A program made the translations under genes and the position numbers. Positions 20,018-30,436 of a stretch of 33,281 nucleotides of DNA are shown one piece after another. The DNA comes from Porogramme epimiltina. Its lineage: Eukaryota; Basidiomycota; Agaricomycetes; Polyporales; Polyporaceae. How positions within the stretch are numbered: position 1 is the stretch's first letter; every line of letters starts with the position of its first letter. The stretch is taken from assembly GCA_900155495.1 (NCBI GenBank), contig FTLJ01000850.1, positions 1-33,281 of the forward strand, given 5' to 3'. The notes under the pieces are model-generated. The model made no database searches. It saw only the letters and a list, made by a program, of their open reading frames with translations, and was not told the DNA's origin.

Positions 20018-22323
20018 ATGAGGCCGCCATCTTTCGCAGAGGCTGCGGTCGCGACCCTCGTTATTGTCCTGGCGTGGATCATTCGCAGGCTCCGCGCAAA
20101 GTCCCCATTCAAGAACCTCCCTGGCCCCCCTCCCCAGTCGTTTGTGAAAGGTATAGGCCTAGTCAATTCGGTCTATTCCGTCACTGATAGCATGCGGCTT
20201 GCAGGGAACTACGTCCAGTTCACTGACAAGAACAGCGCGGAATGGGTCAAGCATCTCGTCCAGACGTATGGCCCCGCGTGCTCACTCAACGGCCCTAATG
20301 GCGTAAGTCGTTCGTCAGAATTGCACATACAGCCATCTCACCCCTCACTGCAGAGCACCTGGCTACACGTTTACGACCCTAAGGCGCTTCACAACATCGC
20401 GATCAAAGATCAAGATATATGGGTAAAGAACACTGGCAACTTCAAGTGAGCATACTGTTTCATCGTCCTTTCCCTCAGTCTTGACAGCACGTACAGCACC
20501 ATCCTCTTGGGCCCCGGACTGATAACGACGGAGGGCGCTCAACACCGCAAGCAGCGCAAGATGCTCACCCCCGTCTTTTCCATCGCTTACCTGCGCAACG
20601 TCACACCCCTTTTCTACGAGACATCACACAAGGTGAGCATGTATCACAAGCATCCCCCTAACGCGTCGCCTCACACGTTCAACAGCTTCGCGATGCTCTT
20701 TTGGCCGACATCCAGACGGGTCCGAAGGATGTCGACATGCTGAGGTGGACCGGCCGCGCCGCGCTCGAGCTGCTTGGGCAAGGCGCACTAGGGTACTCGT
20801 TCGACCCGATCATCGAAGAACCGTCAGATGACACCTTTTCCGAGTCTGTCAAAGCCTTCTTGTGTGTATATCCGTCCACCCTTTGCCCACGACCCTGACT
20901 CATGGATACCGCGAAGCCCTGCCGTGAGCGGCATCGCCATCTTCCGCATCCTGGCAGCCCCCTTCGTCAACCTCGGTCCTGCATGGTTCCGTCGCGCAAT
21001 CGTAGATATGATCCCTGTCAAGCAGGTGCAACGCCTCAAGAACGTTGTCGACGTGATGCACAAGCGGTCGGTGGAGATCGTCACGGAGAAGAAAGCTGCG
21101 CTGCAGCGTGGTGACGAGGTGCTGACGCAGCAAGTGGGTGAAGGCAAAGATGTCATGAGTATTCTGCGTACGTTTAGCTTTACCACAACAATGTGCATTT
21201 CAATATTAACACATGATGTCGATAGTCAAAGCGAATATGACCGCGTCCGAAAACGAGAGACTCACTGACGAGGAGCTTCTCGGTCAAGTTTCGTACGTTC
21301 CCATGTGACCCGTCTACTTATCGCCTCCTGATGTCATGCATACATTAGGACACTCATCCTTGCTGGAATGGACACAACCTCTGGTGCTGTATCGCGCCTT
21401 CTGCACCTCCTCTCCCTCCACCCCGACGTTCAGACCCGTCTCCGTGAGGAGATCCTCGAAGCAAATGTCGGTGAAGAGGTTTCGTACGACCGGATCATGG
21501 AGTTACCTTATCTAGACGCGGTGTGCAGAGAGACCCTACGGCTGTAAGCTCCTGCTCCCTGTATCCTCTGCGTGTTCTAACCCCCGGACCGCAGGTATGG
21601 CCCCGTCCGCGTTATCGGTCGCAGGTCCGTCTGGCGCCTCCCCGCCCTATGACGTCACACGGCTAACCTGCCACTACGTATTCCAGCGCTGCGCAGGACA
21701 CCGTCCTGCCCCTCCACACACCCGTGCGCGAGCGCGACGGCACGCTCATCTCATCTATCGCCGTGCCCAAGGGCAGTATTGCGGTTCTCAACCTGTGGGC
21801 GTGCAACACGAACCCCGCCTTGTGGGGCGAGGATGCGTTCACGTGGCGCCCCGAGCGGTGGCTCGCGCCGCTCCCGCGTGCCCTCGAGGACGCACGCATC
21901 CCAGGAGTGTACTCAAACTTGTACGTGCATCCCCTGTGCACCCTTGTGCGCCTGTTGGATAGGCCCACTGACCGGTGCACGCAGAATGTCGTTCCATGGA
22001 GGGGGCAGGTCGTGCATGTGAGTCGGGCCCGTCCGTGTCTGAGCCTTCGTCCCGTGCTTACATGTGCTCTTCCTTCAGCGGCTTCAAGTACGCACAGTTG
22101 GAAATGAGTACGTGCTCTCCCGCCGTCTGCTCGTGGCCAATGACATGCTGACACCGCATGCGTCTTTGTAGAGGTCGTCATGGCAGTCCTGCTCGCCAAC
22201 TTCAAGTTCGAGCTCGGAAAGGACGAGATCGTGTGGAACAACGCAGGTGTCGCGTTCCCGACCGTCGGTGACGACAGTACAAAGCCTGAAATGCCTTTGA
22301 AGGTTTTCGCTCTCCGCGCATGA
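20018..22323 (+). CDS. Cytochrome P450 monooxygenase, copy 1
   Basis: Thirteen exons: 20018-20150, 20205-20302, 20354-20445, 20497-20632, 20686-20861, 20917-21167, 21226-21292, 21349-21543, 21595-21624, 21687-21920, 21985-22017, 22079-22107 and 22172-22323 (541 residues). The N-terminus has a membrane anchor (VATLVIVLAWIIRRLR) and a proline hinge (NLPGPPP), so the enzyme should sit on the ER. The I-helix reads AGMDTTS (323-329), the K-helix ETLR (379-382) and the meander PERW (448-451). The heme loop is FHGGGRSCIG, with Cys481 as iron ligand. All catalytic signatures are intact, so an active oxygenase that receives electrons from a P450 reductase is expected. Its substrate and CYP family cannot be given from sequence reading alone. 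Intron 9 uses a GTCCGT donor. The paralogue at 26577-28903 shares nearly all exon lengths. Confidence 0.93.
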
Positions 22324-22557
22324 GCGCGAGCGGGGAGCAGGTGGCAAGGGACAATGTTGATATCGCAACTCGTACTCGGTCGATGCGCGTTGTTTAATGC
22401 CATATACTCGTTATAGACCATGGGGGAGTACAAGGAATACTGAGCACCAGAGTGATGGCACCCAGTGGCGTGGGCGTCAAAACGCCCTCTAAAAAGTCCT
22501 CGCCTTTTCACCTCTATTCAACAATGCACCTCGCCTCGCAAACAACTCTCTGTCATC

Positions 22558-24644
22558 ATGCACCCTCCTATCCAAGCCTTCCTTCTCTGGGCTGAGCAGC
22601 AGAACATCAAGATCTCTCCACATGTGGAGATCACATACGACAACGTAACCGAAGACTACTCCGTCAAATCAAACGCCGATGCGGCGGTTATGCCTCCGGA
22701 AGGACGCACCGGTGGGCTTTGTGCCCCATATTTACATCAAGCTCAATGCATCTGATACCCTTCTTAACAACAGTTATAGCCACTGTCCCAAAGATGGCGG
22801 TCTTATCCACACGGACTTGTAGTTATGCTGGTCCCTCCACTAGTCCTGGAGCCATGTTCGCGTTGTCGTTGGCTGTATACTGGGAAATGTGCGCCCCCTA
22901 TTTTCTTCCTCTTTGCTACGTACTGAAATTGTGACACAAGTCTCAAAGGTCCCCAATCCCGCTGGTACCCATACCTTTGCTGCCTTCCCCAGAAGACGGT
23001 GCCAGTTGCCACATTGTGGGGCCACCCCGGCGCATTCCCCGACGACGAAGACGCTAAAGAAGCTCGCAGGTGGCTCGCGGGGACAGAAATTCAGCAGCTG
23101 TTGCATCTGAACAACAGGACACCCATTACCGTCCGTGTCTCTCGATTACCTGTTCAATGCATACCGCCTGAGACAGCCTACAGGATGCACTTAACGCGTA
23201 TTATATGGGATGCGTTCAACCGGCAGTGGCCACCTTGGGTCTCAAAGCCACGCTCGCTGGTTTTCTTCATGCTTTCTCGTTGGCCTCTTCTAGGGCGATC
23301 TACATCGATTCCTTTCATGGACTAGCTTTGGTTCCCTTCGTCGACATGTGAGCGGCCTCTCCTTCTGGTTCCCACATGTAACGTCCTAATCGGCACGCTT
23401 GTTGCAGGCTTAACCGTGACTGCGACGGGTACTTAGACCCTCTTCTGTACGGCGGCGAGCGCGAACGTGAGTGTGATGATACGTGCGATGGCCAGTACGA
23501 CGACGTGTGCGACGACTGCAACCAACTGTGTCGCCAGCCTAACCCCCCCATCCACCACTGTGCCAAACTCTTTGTATGTGAAGTTCTCTATTCGCATTTC
23601 CAAAGTGTTGAAGGAACGGCGGACTTGCAGATTGAACGGGCGGTCTGCAAGCTTTGTGGAAACCATAGTCCGTGTTTCCACGAGTACGGCTTTTCTATCC
23701 CTCCGGCCACCATCATAGCGCCCAACCGTGATGCCATCACTGTGTCGATACCGTCAACTCTACGGGGCAGGGACATCTGCTTGTCGTACGGTGCAGGGCT
23801 CACCAACGCTTTCTTCCTCGCGAGCCGAGGATTTACACCCGAAAGAAACGGCTACAACGCTGTCACCTTTGGATGGCCAGGGTCAGGCATAGACCTCGCA
23901 CAAGAAGGCGCGGCTGGAGTACTTTGGAGGCACATTTACCACCGCGTCAAAGAGGAAGTCGGCCGCGTTATGAAGAACACCTGGATAATTGACAGTTCCC
24001 CGAGTGCCTTCGATGCAGTCCCAGCTCTTAGTCTAAACTGGGGATGCCCCTCTGTCGGCCTCTTTGTTTGGGTGCTCATGAAGGCGCTAAGGCGGGCCTC
24101 ATACCCTGTTCAAACCAACGACCTCCCGCAATTGATCATCAAATTGGCTCAGGAGATGGCACGTATCTACCACTCGGGTGTGAAAGGAGGACCAGATGTC
24201 ATAAGCTACCATGTGAGTGCTATCGGTTTTCCCGCAAGCGGTAACTCATAGAGGGGGGTAGGCGATTCTCCGGGACGCTGTGGATCTTTTGTACGATCTT
24301 GTCGATCGCAGATGGTATTTAATCTGGCCCCCAGACTTCCACAACCAAAATATGCCCGGGGATGACAGCGTGATCCCGTATGCGGACGGTCCTCAAGCCC
24401 GTCTTGGAAGGGCGATACGGGTGCGTGGAAAGTCCATAATACATATGACCACCGTTGCAAACTCATCGACACCCGCACGTGGCAGATGCTTCCACCGGAA
24501 AACTACAAGACCAAGCTAGCTATGAAGTACGTATGTGAGGAGGCATCTATTCTGGAACAGGCACGGGCGGAGCGGCGGCGGGTAGATATACGTTTGAACT
24601 GGGCTTCTCCTGAGAGTTCCGATCCCGCGCAAGGACCTGAGTAG
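22558..24644 (+). CDS. SET-domain protein, divergent (SETD6/Rubisco-LSMT type)
   Basis: Exons: 22558-22711, 22774-22888, 22941-23130, 23184-23347, 23408-24212 and from 24262, ending at TAG 24642-24644. At least one more intron between about 24280 and 24411 is needed to change frame, and its borders are uncertain. Recognisable blocks are VIATVPKMAVLS, LKGPQSRWYPYLCCLP, EARRWLAGTEIQQLL, FLHAFSLASSRAIYIDSFHG and DICLSYGAGLTNAFFLASRGF. The C-terminal block is PPENYKTKLAMKYVCEEASI. These follow the split SET domain of lysine methyltransferases that use S-adenosylmethionine. However, the usual Asn-His motif after LVPFVDM reads LNRDCDG, and the inserted segment is Cys-rich (about nt 23410-23570). 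Methyltransferase activity is therefore doubtful. Splice joins of exons 1-5 all keep frame. Confidence 0.75.
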
Positions 24645-24896
24645 CCATAATTACCAATTATCCAATTATTTTACAAACGGAAGCGACGGTGGTCGGAAGC
24701 CCTTGTCACGTCCATTCCCAATTTGAAGACTTGGTTGTATTTCGATCCGAGCCGAACGTAGGGGTAAACGGGCGCTTAATAAAGACGCGTCTTGTGGCGG
24801 TTTCAGTTTGCAGGCATCCTGATACCCTGCAACACCGTAGCACGACTCGCTCCTTTCTACCCTCCACACTCATCCCTCTCATTCTGGCCGCCCCCG

Positions 24897-25731
24897 ATGT
24901 CTGATTTAAAGGTTTCGTGCACATGCGGCGAGTGTTTTGAAGGATGGCTTTCACCACGGATGAGAGAGAGGCTCGAAGGTAAGTCCCGTGCTCGCGTCGC
25001 GTCGTCCCATCCGCCACCCTTCCTGCCTCGCGGAGGCTCACTCCCATCTCGCGCCACTCTCAGACTCGGCCTTCGCCCGATACATGCTCTCGCGCTCCTT
25101 GCTCGACACGCACGACAACGTTCCGGAGGACGTGACGAGTGTGCTCCCCATCGACTACGCCAGCATCGACCGCGCCGTCTATTACCTCCCGCCCGACGTC
25201 CGCGCCAAGATGGGCCCTTCCGCGGGCCCCAGTGGCGACGCCGTGTGCCGCGGCTACATCGCCGTGTTCAAGATCATCATGGACCTCCTCCCAGACGACG
25301 ATATCCCGGAACCCCAGAGCTTCCCCGACGTCGCTGCCGTCTCCGCGCGTCTCGCCCCATTCTCCAAGCCCTCTAGTACCCCAGATGCAGCAGGACCAGA
25401 TACGAAGTCCTCCAACAAGGATGCAGAAGGCAACAGCGCGTCCGAGCTCGCCGCCTTCCTTGGTGGCGGCGGACTCGCCACCCACGCACTTGACTGCATC
25501 GTCGACCGCGCGCGGGAGGAGTTCGCGCCCCGCGGGAGCGAGTACGATGCCGAGTGCGAGTACATCGACCAGGTGCTCGAGGGCGGGGCCGGCCCGCCTC
25601 GCCCGGAGTGCGCGAACGACCTCGACTTTGCCCTCGTGCGCGCACGGCTCGGTCTCCCCGCGGATACGCTCGGAGTCGTCCCGGAGGGAGAGGAGGATTG
25701 GCGTGACCCGGTGTCTGACGATGAAGATTAG
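24897..25731 (+). CDS. Small protein with N-terminal CxCGxC..GWLSPRM motif, function unknown
   Basis: Two exons, 24897-24978 and 25064-25731 (249 residues), with an 85-nt GTAAGT...CAG intron. The start MSDLKVSCTCGECFEGWLSP contains three closely spaced cysteines, and SPRM follows. I know this type of N-terminal motif from uncharacterised basidiomycete proteins, some with ankyrin-like repeats, but no known domain follows here. The rest includes an acidic, helical region (FKIIMDLLPDDDIPEP), a Ser/Pro/Ala-rich linker (about 130-160) and an acidic C-terminus ending SDDED. No signal peptide or membrane segment is seen. It lies 250 bp after the SET gene and about 850 bp before P450-2, all on the plus strand. 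The GC-rich second exon also has long antisense frames, which I regard as shadows. Confidence 0.75.
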
Positions 25732-26576
25732 TGGTGGCGATGGATCTTGGATTGACATGGGTGTGTCGTGTCTTCTCTCTTTCGTTCTCGCGCTTGGATG
25801 TATCGATATGGATTCCGCAAGGGGATATAATCGTCAACAAATTGTAGCACATACTATTATTGTCTCCAATACACCGTGATTCAACCTATATTATCGTGAA
25901 GAAGTGTCCAACTGCTCAAGAACCTTCTACTTCGACTGCGCCTTGGCTGTGTTATAATGCCTCACGGTGTAGGCCTCTGTATGGTGAGTCAAGTCTTCAA
26001 ACACGTTTCGCCTCTCCCGAAATACGTCCTAGTTTCCCATCAGCGGAATAATTCACGTACTTGCCGTACTCTCGGCCGAACAATGCCTTCCTGAGGTCAA
26101 ACCGCATCGGACAGAGTCGTCGAAAACATCCGGGATCCTGGAACGGCGCTTCAAGTTGAACCATCACCGTGCCCCAAAACACTACGCCATTACTTTATGC
26201 GGCGACTTCCCGACATAGCTCCTTTTGAGTAGTAGCACGGCTTGGTTGTACGTGTTAGAGCTCCATGGCCAAGGAAGACGCTCCAGCTTGTTTCACGTTA
26301 TGTATGCGCGTCTATATTATCAGACTTGCACTTCCGCTCACTCTCTGGGTAGAACAGCCAGCAGTGAAGCCACATGCCACATACACGCAGATTTATCCCC
26401 CCTATCGCCTTCTCAGACTCTCAACATGCCGCGCTTCGACGTCAGCGCTGCTTCTCCGACCCACCTTCGGCCCGACTGGGTAGCTTTGGATCCGACCGCA
26501 TATATACCCTGGCACTGGCCCAAAGACTCCCAAAACCTTCTTAACCTGACCCCCCAGACCTGCAATCCATCGAGAT
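25732..26576. other. Intergenic region before P450-2
   Basis: Contains the P450-2 promoter at its right end. A plus-strand open frame from 26225 and a minus-strand 61-codon frame at 25997-26182 have no recognisable product. No repeat was seen. Confidence 0.5.
26501..26506 (+). promoter_or_regulatory. Putative TATA box of P450-2
   Basis: TATATA about 71 bp before the P450-2 start codon, matching the position of the TATA-like element of P450-1. Confidence 0.45.
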
Positions 26577-28903
26577 ATGGAGACTACTATTGTCCTTCCC
26601 GTGGCATTTGCTGTCGCGCTTTTAGGAGTCATCTTAGTGAGGAAGTTCCTCAGCCAGCCCTTCCGCAAGATCCCTGGTCCTCCTTCGAGCTCGTTCTTGA
26701 AAGGTATGTGCTGAGTTCAGCTTTGTTCAAATGAGCGCACATTCACTCGTCGCAGGAAACGTGCACCAGCTCTTCGGCAGACACAGCGAGGAGTGGATGA
26801 GGGCCCTCGTCGACACCTATGGGCCCCTCAGCAAGCTCACCGGCCCATTTAGCGTACGCACGCCCATCTTCAGCACCCTACCCCGCAGCTGACAGTCGCC
26901 CACCGCAGGCGACCTGGCTACACACGTTTGATCCCAAGGCAATGTATAGCATCGCGATCAAGGACCAGGAAAACTGGTCCAAGAATGGCGGCAAATTGAA
27001 GTGAGTCGCCCCCACGTCCACCTCCAACGGCGTCACCAGAAGCGCTAACCGGCTCTCCCATCTACGCCGCCCTCCAGCGGCGTTTTCCTGGGACCCGGCC
27101 TTCTCTCGACCGAGGGTGCGCAGCACCGGAAGCAGCGCAAGATGCTCACTCCCGTGTTCTCCATCGCCTACCTCCGCAACGTCACCCCGCTGTTCTACGA
27201 AACCGCACACAAGGTCTGCCGCACCCCGCCCGCGCCGCCGGCCCACGCACTGACACGGCCGCCCGCCATCGCGCACAGCTCCGAGACGCGCTCGCCGCGG
27301 AGGTCGGCGCCGCCCCGCGCGAGGTCGACGTGCTCAAGTGGACGGGCCGCACCGCGCTCGAGCTGCTCGGGCAGGGCGCGCTCGGGTACTCGTTCGACCC
27401 GCTCGTCGCGGACGTCCCGAACCGCTTCGCCGAGTCCGTCAAGTCCTTCTTGTACGTCCTCCTCTCCCCTTCTCCCTTCCCCCTACGGCTCCTGCAGCGC
27501 TAACGCCGGGCGCAGCGCGGCGATGAACGCGCTCGCGGTGCTACGCACGCTCGTCGCGCCGTTCGCGTGCGGCCCGATGTGGCTGCGCCGCGCGGTCGTG
27601 GACGCGACGCCGATCGCGCGCGTGCAGCGCATGAAGGACATCGTCGACACCATGTATGGGCGCTCGTGCGACATCGTGCGCGAGAAGCGTGAGGCGCTGG
27701 AGCGCGGCGACGAGGCGCTGAAGCAGCAGGTCGGCGAAGGGAAGGACATCATGAGCATACTGTGTGAGTGCGCTCAGTGCATAGAGATGTGGCGCGGTAC
27801 TGATCGGGTGATAGTGCGCGCGAATATGGCGGCGTCGGAGAGGGAGAGGTTGACGGATGAGGAGCTCGTCGCTCAGATTTCGTGAGTGCTCCGGCCCTGG
27901 CGCCCTCTCACTTCTCCCCGCGCTCACACCTCACAGGACGTTCATCCTCGCTGGGATGGACACGACGTCCAATGCGACATCACGCCTGTTGCATATTCTC
28001 GCGCTTCACCCTCACGTACAAGAGAAGCTTAGGAACGAGATCGTCGAAGCACAGGCTGGGCAAGAGGTGTCCTACGACCAGCTTGTGGATCTCCCCTACC
28101 TCGACGCGGTCTGTCGCGAGACCCTTCGCCTGTCTGTGTTCTCTTCACTTCGCGTACGCCACGCCCTCTGACGCGTTCGCAGGTATGCTCCGGTGCGAGG
28201 CATCAGCCGCCGGTACGCCCTCGCCACGACGACCCCTTCCACAGCAGCTCTGACTCCTCCCGCTATAGCGCCTTGCAAGATACCGTGCTCCCACTCCATG
28301 AGCCCATCCGCGGCACGGATGGAACCTACGTGACAGAAGTGCCTGTCCCGAAGGACACCGTTGTCGTGCTCAACATCTGGGCGTGCAACACGAACCCGGC
28401 GCTCTGGGGGCCTGACGCGCTCGAATGGCGCCCCGAGCGGTGGCTCGCACCTCTTCCCGCCGCGTTAGAGGGAGCACGTGTCCCAGGGGTGTACGCGAAC
28501 CTGTGAGTGAGCTGTTGTTGTCACGTCGTTCCCTGTTCTAGGTGCTAATGGCGTATGCAATCGCGTAGGATGTCTTTCCATGGAGGAGGGAGGTCGTGCA
28601 TGTGAGTAGTAGCCTGATTTACATGCCAGAACGGCGGTTGCTTATACGATACACTTCCATAGCGGGTTCAAATACGCCCAACTGGAGCTCAGTTCGTCCC
28701 ACGTCCTTCCCCTGACCTCTCTTGACTGACGAAATTGTCTCTCTTCAGAGGTTGTCTTGGCGGTCCTCCTCACCAACTTCAAGTTTGAACCCTCTGACAA
28801 GTCGATTGTGTGGAACAATGCGGGGGTCGCGTACCCGAGCGTCGGGCGAGAGAGCAAGAAGCCGGAGATGCCACTGAAGGTCTCCTTGCTGAGTCGTTCC
28901 TGA
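26577..28903 (+). CDS. Cytochrome P450 monooxygenase, copy 2
   Basis: Thirteen exons: 26577-26703, 26756-26853, 26909-27000, 27078-27213, 27279-27451, 27516-27763, 27815-27881, 27937-28131, 28183-28212, 28269-28502, 28569-28601, 28663-28691 and 28749-28903 (538 residues). The N-terminal anchor METTIVLPVAFAVALLGVIL is followed by KIPGPPSSSF. The I-helix reads AGMDTTS (319-325), K-helix ETLR (375-378), PERW is present, and the heme loop FHGGGRSCIG has Cys477 as ligand. The enzyme is predicted ER-bound and active; its substrate is unknown. Most exon lengths equal those of P450-1. Exons 5 and 6 are far more GC-rich than the same exons in P450-1, with almost every codon ending in G or C. Introns 8 (GTCTGT), 4 (GTCTGC) and 12 (GTTCGT) have weak donors, but the joins agree with P450-1. 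Confidence 0.93.
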
Positions 28904-29431
28904 ACAGCGTCCACGATAGGAGGTATTGGGTGGTGATAGATAATGTCATGCTTCCTACTTGTATTGGTCGAGAATTGAATGTGACAGACGCAGTGCGCTC
29001 ATGATCAAGACTTACGGTGTTACTTGTACTTAGGCAGAGGAAGCGATTACGTTTATTCATGGAGACGACATAGACGCGCACGGACCGTTTCGGAGCGACG
29101 GCGCGGTGTGGCAGCTGCGGTAGGGGAGGCTTCTGATTGCGCGACTGGCGATCTGCAGCATCGTCCACCGTCCACCTTCCCATCGTCCACCTCGTTCTGC
29201 CGCCCTCAGGGTCGTCTCGCCTGCGATCCACTGCCTCACACCAGCTTCTCAACCAGTCTGCCTTGCGAGTCATCATGTACGTCCTCACATGCAGGGAACA
29301 TCTCTCTTGATCTCATTCACAACGGCCTCGAATACAACGCCTCCTTGTTTCCTTCAGACCTCTCCCGGCGACCTTGTCGCGCCAGTGCTACAAGTCGACT
29401 CGCATAAAGCTCGCAGTGCAAGGCGAAGATC
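28904..29431. other. Intergenic region between P450-2 and BTB2
   Basis: This holds the 3' flank of P450-2 and the promoter of BTB2. A short pyrimidine-rich stretch at about 29160-29195 repeats CGTCCACC three times. No gene was found, and no clear TATA box was seen upstream of BTB2. Confidence 0.5.
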
Positions 29432-30436
29432 ATGGCGAAACCCATGGCCTCTCTGAACGTTCACACCTCTCCCCACCCGAACGAGCCAGTTCTCGTCCTG
29501 CCGCTTGTAGCTGCGCGTCCGCCGCCACGGCGCGATTCGGAGTTTTACTCTAATGACATCATTTTCCTGGTGAGCGATTTCGCTTTCTGACAAGGTGACA
29601 AGGCCATCCGCGCCGACCGTTGTTTCTTTATCTTCGAAGGTCGAGACGACCCTCTTCAAAGTCCCCCGTGCCCCCTTCGAGGAGAAAGATTCCATCTTCT
29701 CAGACGCCTTCAAGCTACCCCCGGTTGATCATCCTGCTGGTGCAGAAGGTTCAAGTGACGATCATCCCCTGCTCCTCGAAGGCATCAAGAGTGATGAGTT
29801 CAAGTCCCTCTTGAGGATCATGAGCCCGTCGTAAGTACCCACCTCTCTGTCAGATGACGTGCACAACAGTGGGAATGAGCGGATTTCCGGGGATCATCAC
29901 CGGGGGGAAGAAGTAATCACGGGACCGCGGCTCTCTGTTTCCTCCCCGTCACGTACCTCCCTTCGCTCACGATCGCACGGTTGGGCTCGACCAGGATGTC
30001 CGGGTCCAAGCGCACCTTCACCAAGGATGAGTGGATCTCGGTCCTCAAGCTTTCCACCATGTGGAACTTCGACTCGGTGCGCACCCGGGCCATCGAAGAG
30101 CTCGCACGGGTCGTCCAATCGCCCGCCGAGCGTCTCACGCTCGCGCGCACCTTTCAGATCTCCGGGTGGAGGCAGAGCGCGCTCTTCGCGCTTGCGCGCC
30201 TGGAGGCGCTGACTGCGACGGACCTCGAGGCGCTTGGGTATGTGGATGCGGCCAAGCTGCTCGTGGTCCGGGACAGCGTGGAGTTTCGCGATAGCTGCAC
30301 GTATACCTCGTGCCAATATTGCAACCGAACCACCGCATATTCTCCCCCGAAGTCTCCTCCCTGCGTCCGCACTCTGCGGCTGTCGTATGACTTCATGCCG
30401 AAGCTCAGGGAGGTTTTCGGGGATGGTCTATACTAG
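29432..30436 (+). CDS. BTB/POZ domain protein, copy 2
   Basis: Three exons: 29432-29569, 29640-29830 and 29995-30436 (256 residues). The BTB core reads SEFYSNDIIFLVET, then LFKVPRAPFEEKDSIF, then DHPLLLEGIKSDEFKSLL. The helical part EWISVLKLSTMWNFDSVRTRAI and a Cys-containing tail (SCTYTSCQYCN) ending REVFGDGLY follow, all parallel to BTB1. It is expected to dimerise and could act as a CUL3 adaptor, but this is inference from the family. The N-terminus is 25 residues longer than in BTB1 and Pro/Ala/Val-rich. Intron 2 is 164 nt, against 56 nt in BTB1, and ends at CCAG 29994; other acceptors inside it cannot be excluded. It lies 530 bp downstream of P450-2 on the same strand. Confidence 0.83.

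Noticed and set aside
21663..22511. Minus-strand open frame of 282 codons over P450-1
   Set aside because: Covers P450 exons carrying the PERW and heme motifs on the other strand; translation has no recognisable domain.
25060..25758. Minus-strand open frame of 232 codons
   Set aside because: Shadow of the GC-rich second exon of the plus-strand gene, which has a proper ATG exon and canonical intron.
25997..26182. Minus-strand 61-codon frame, considered as a gene or transposon fragment
   Set aside because: Not recognised, and no flanking frame or repeat supports it.
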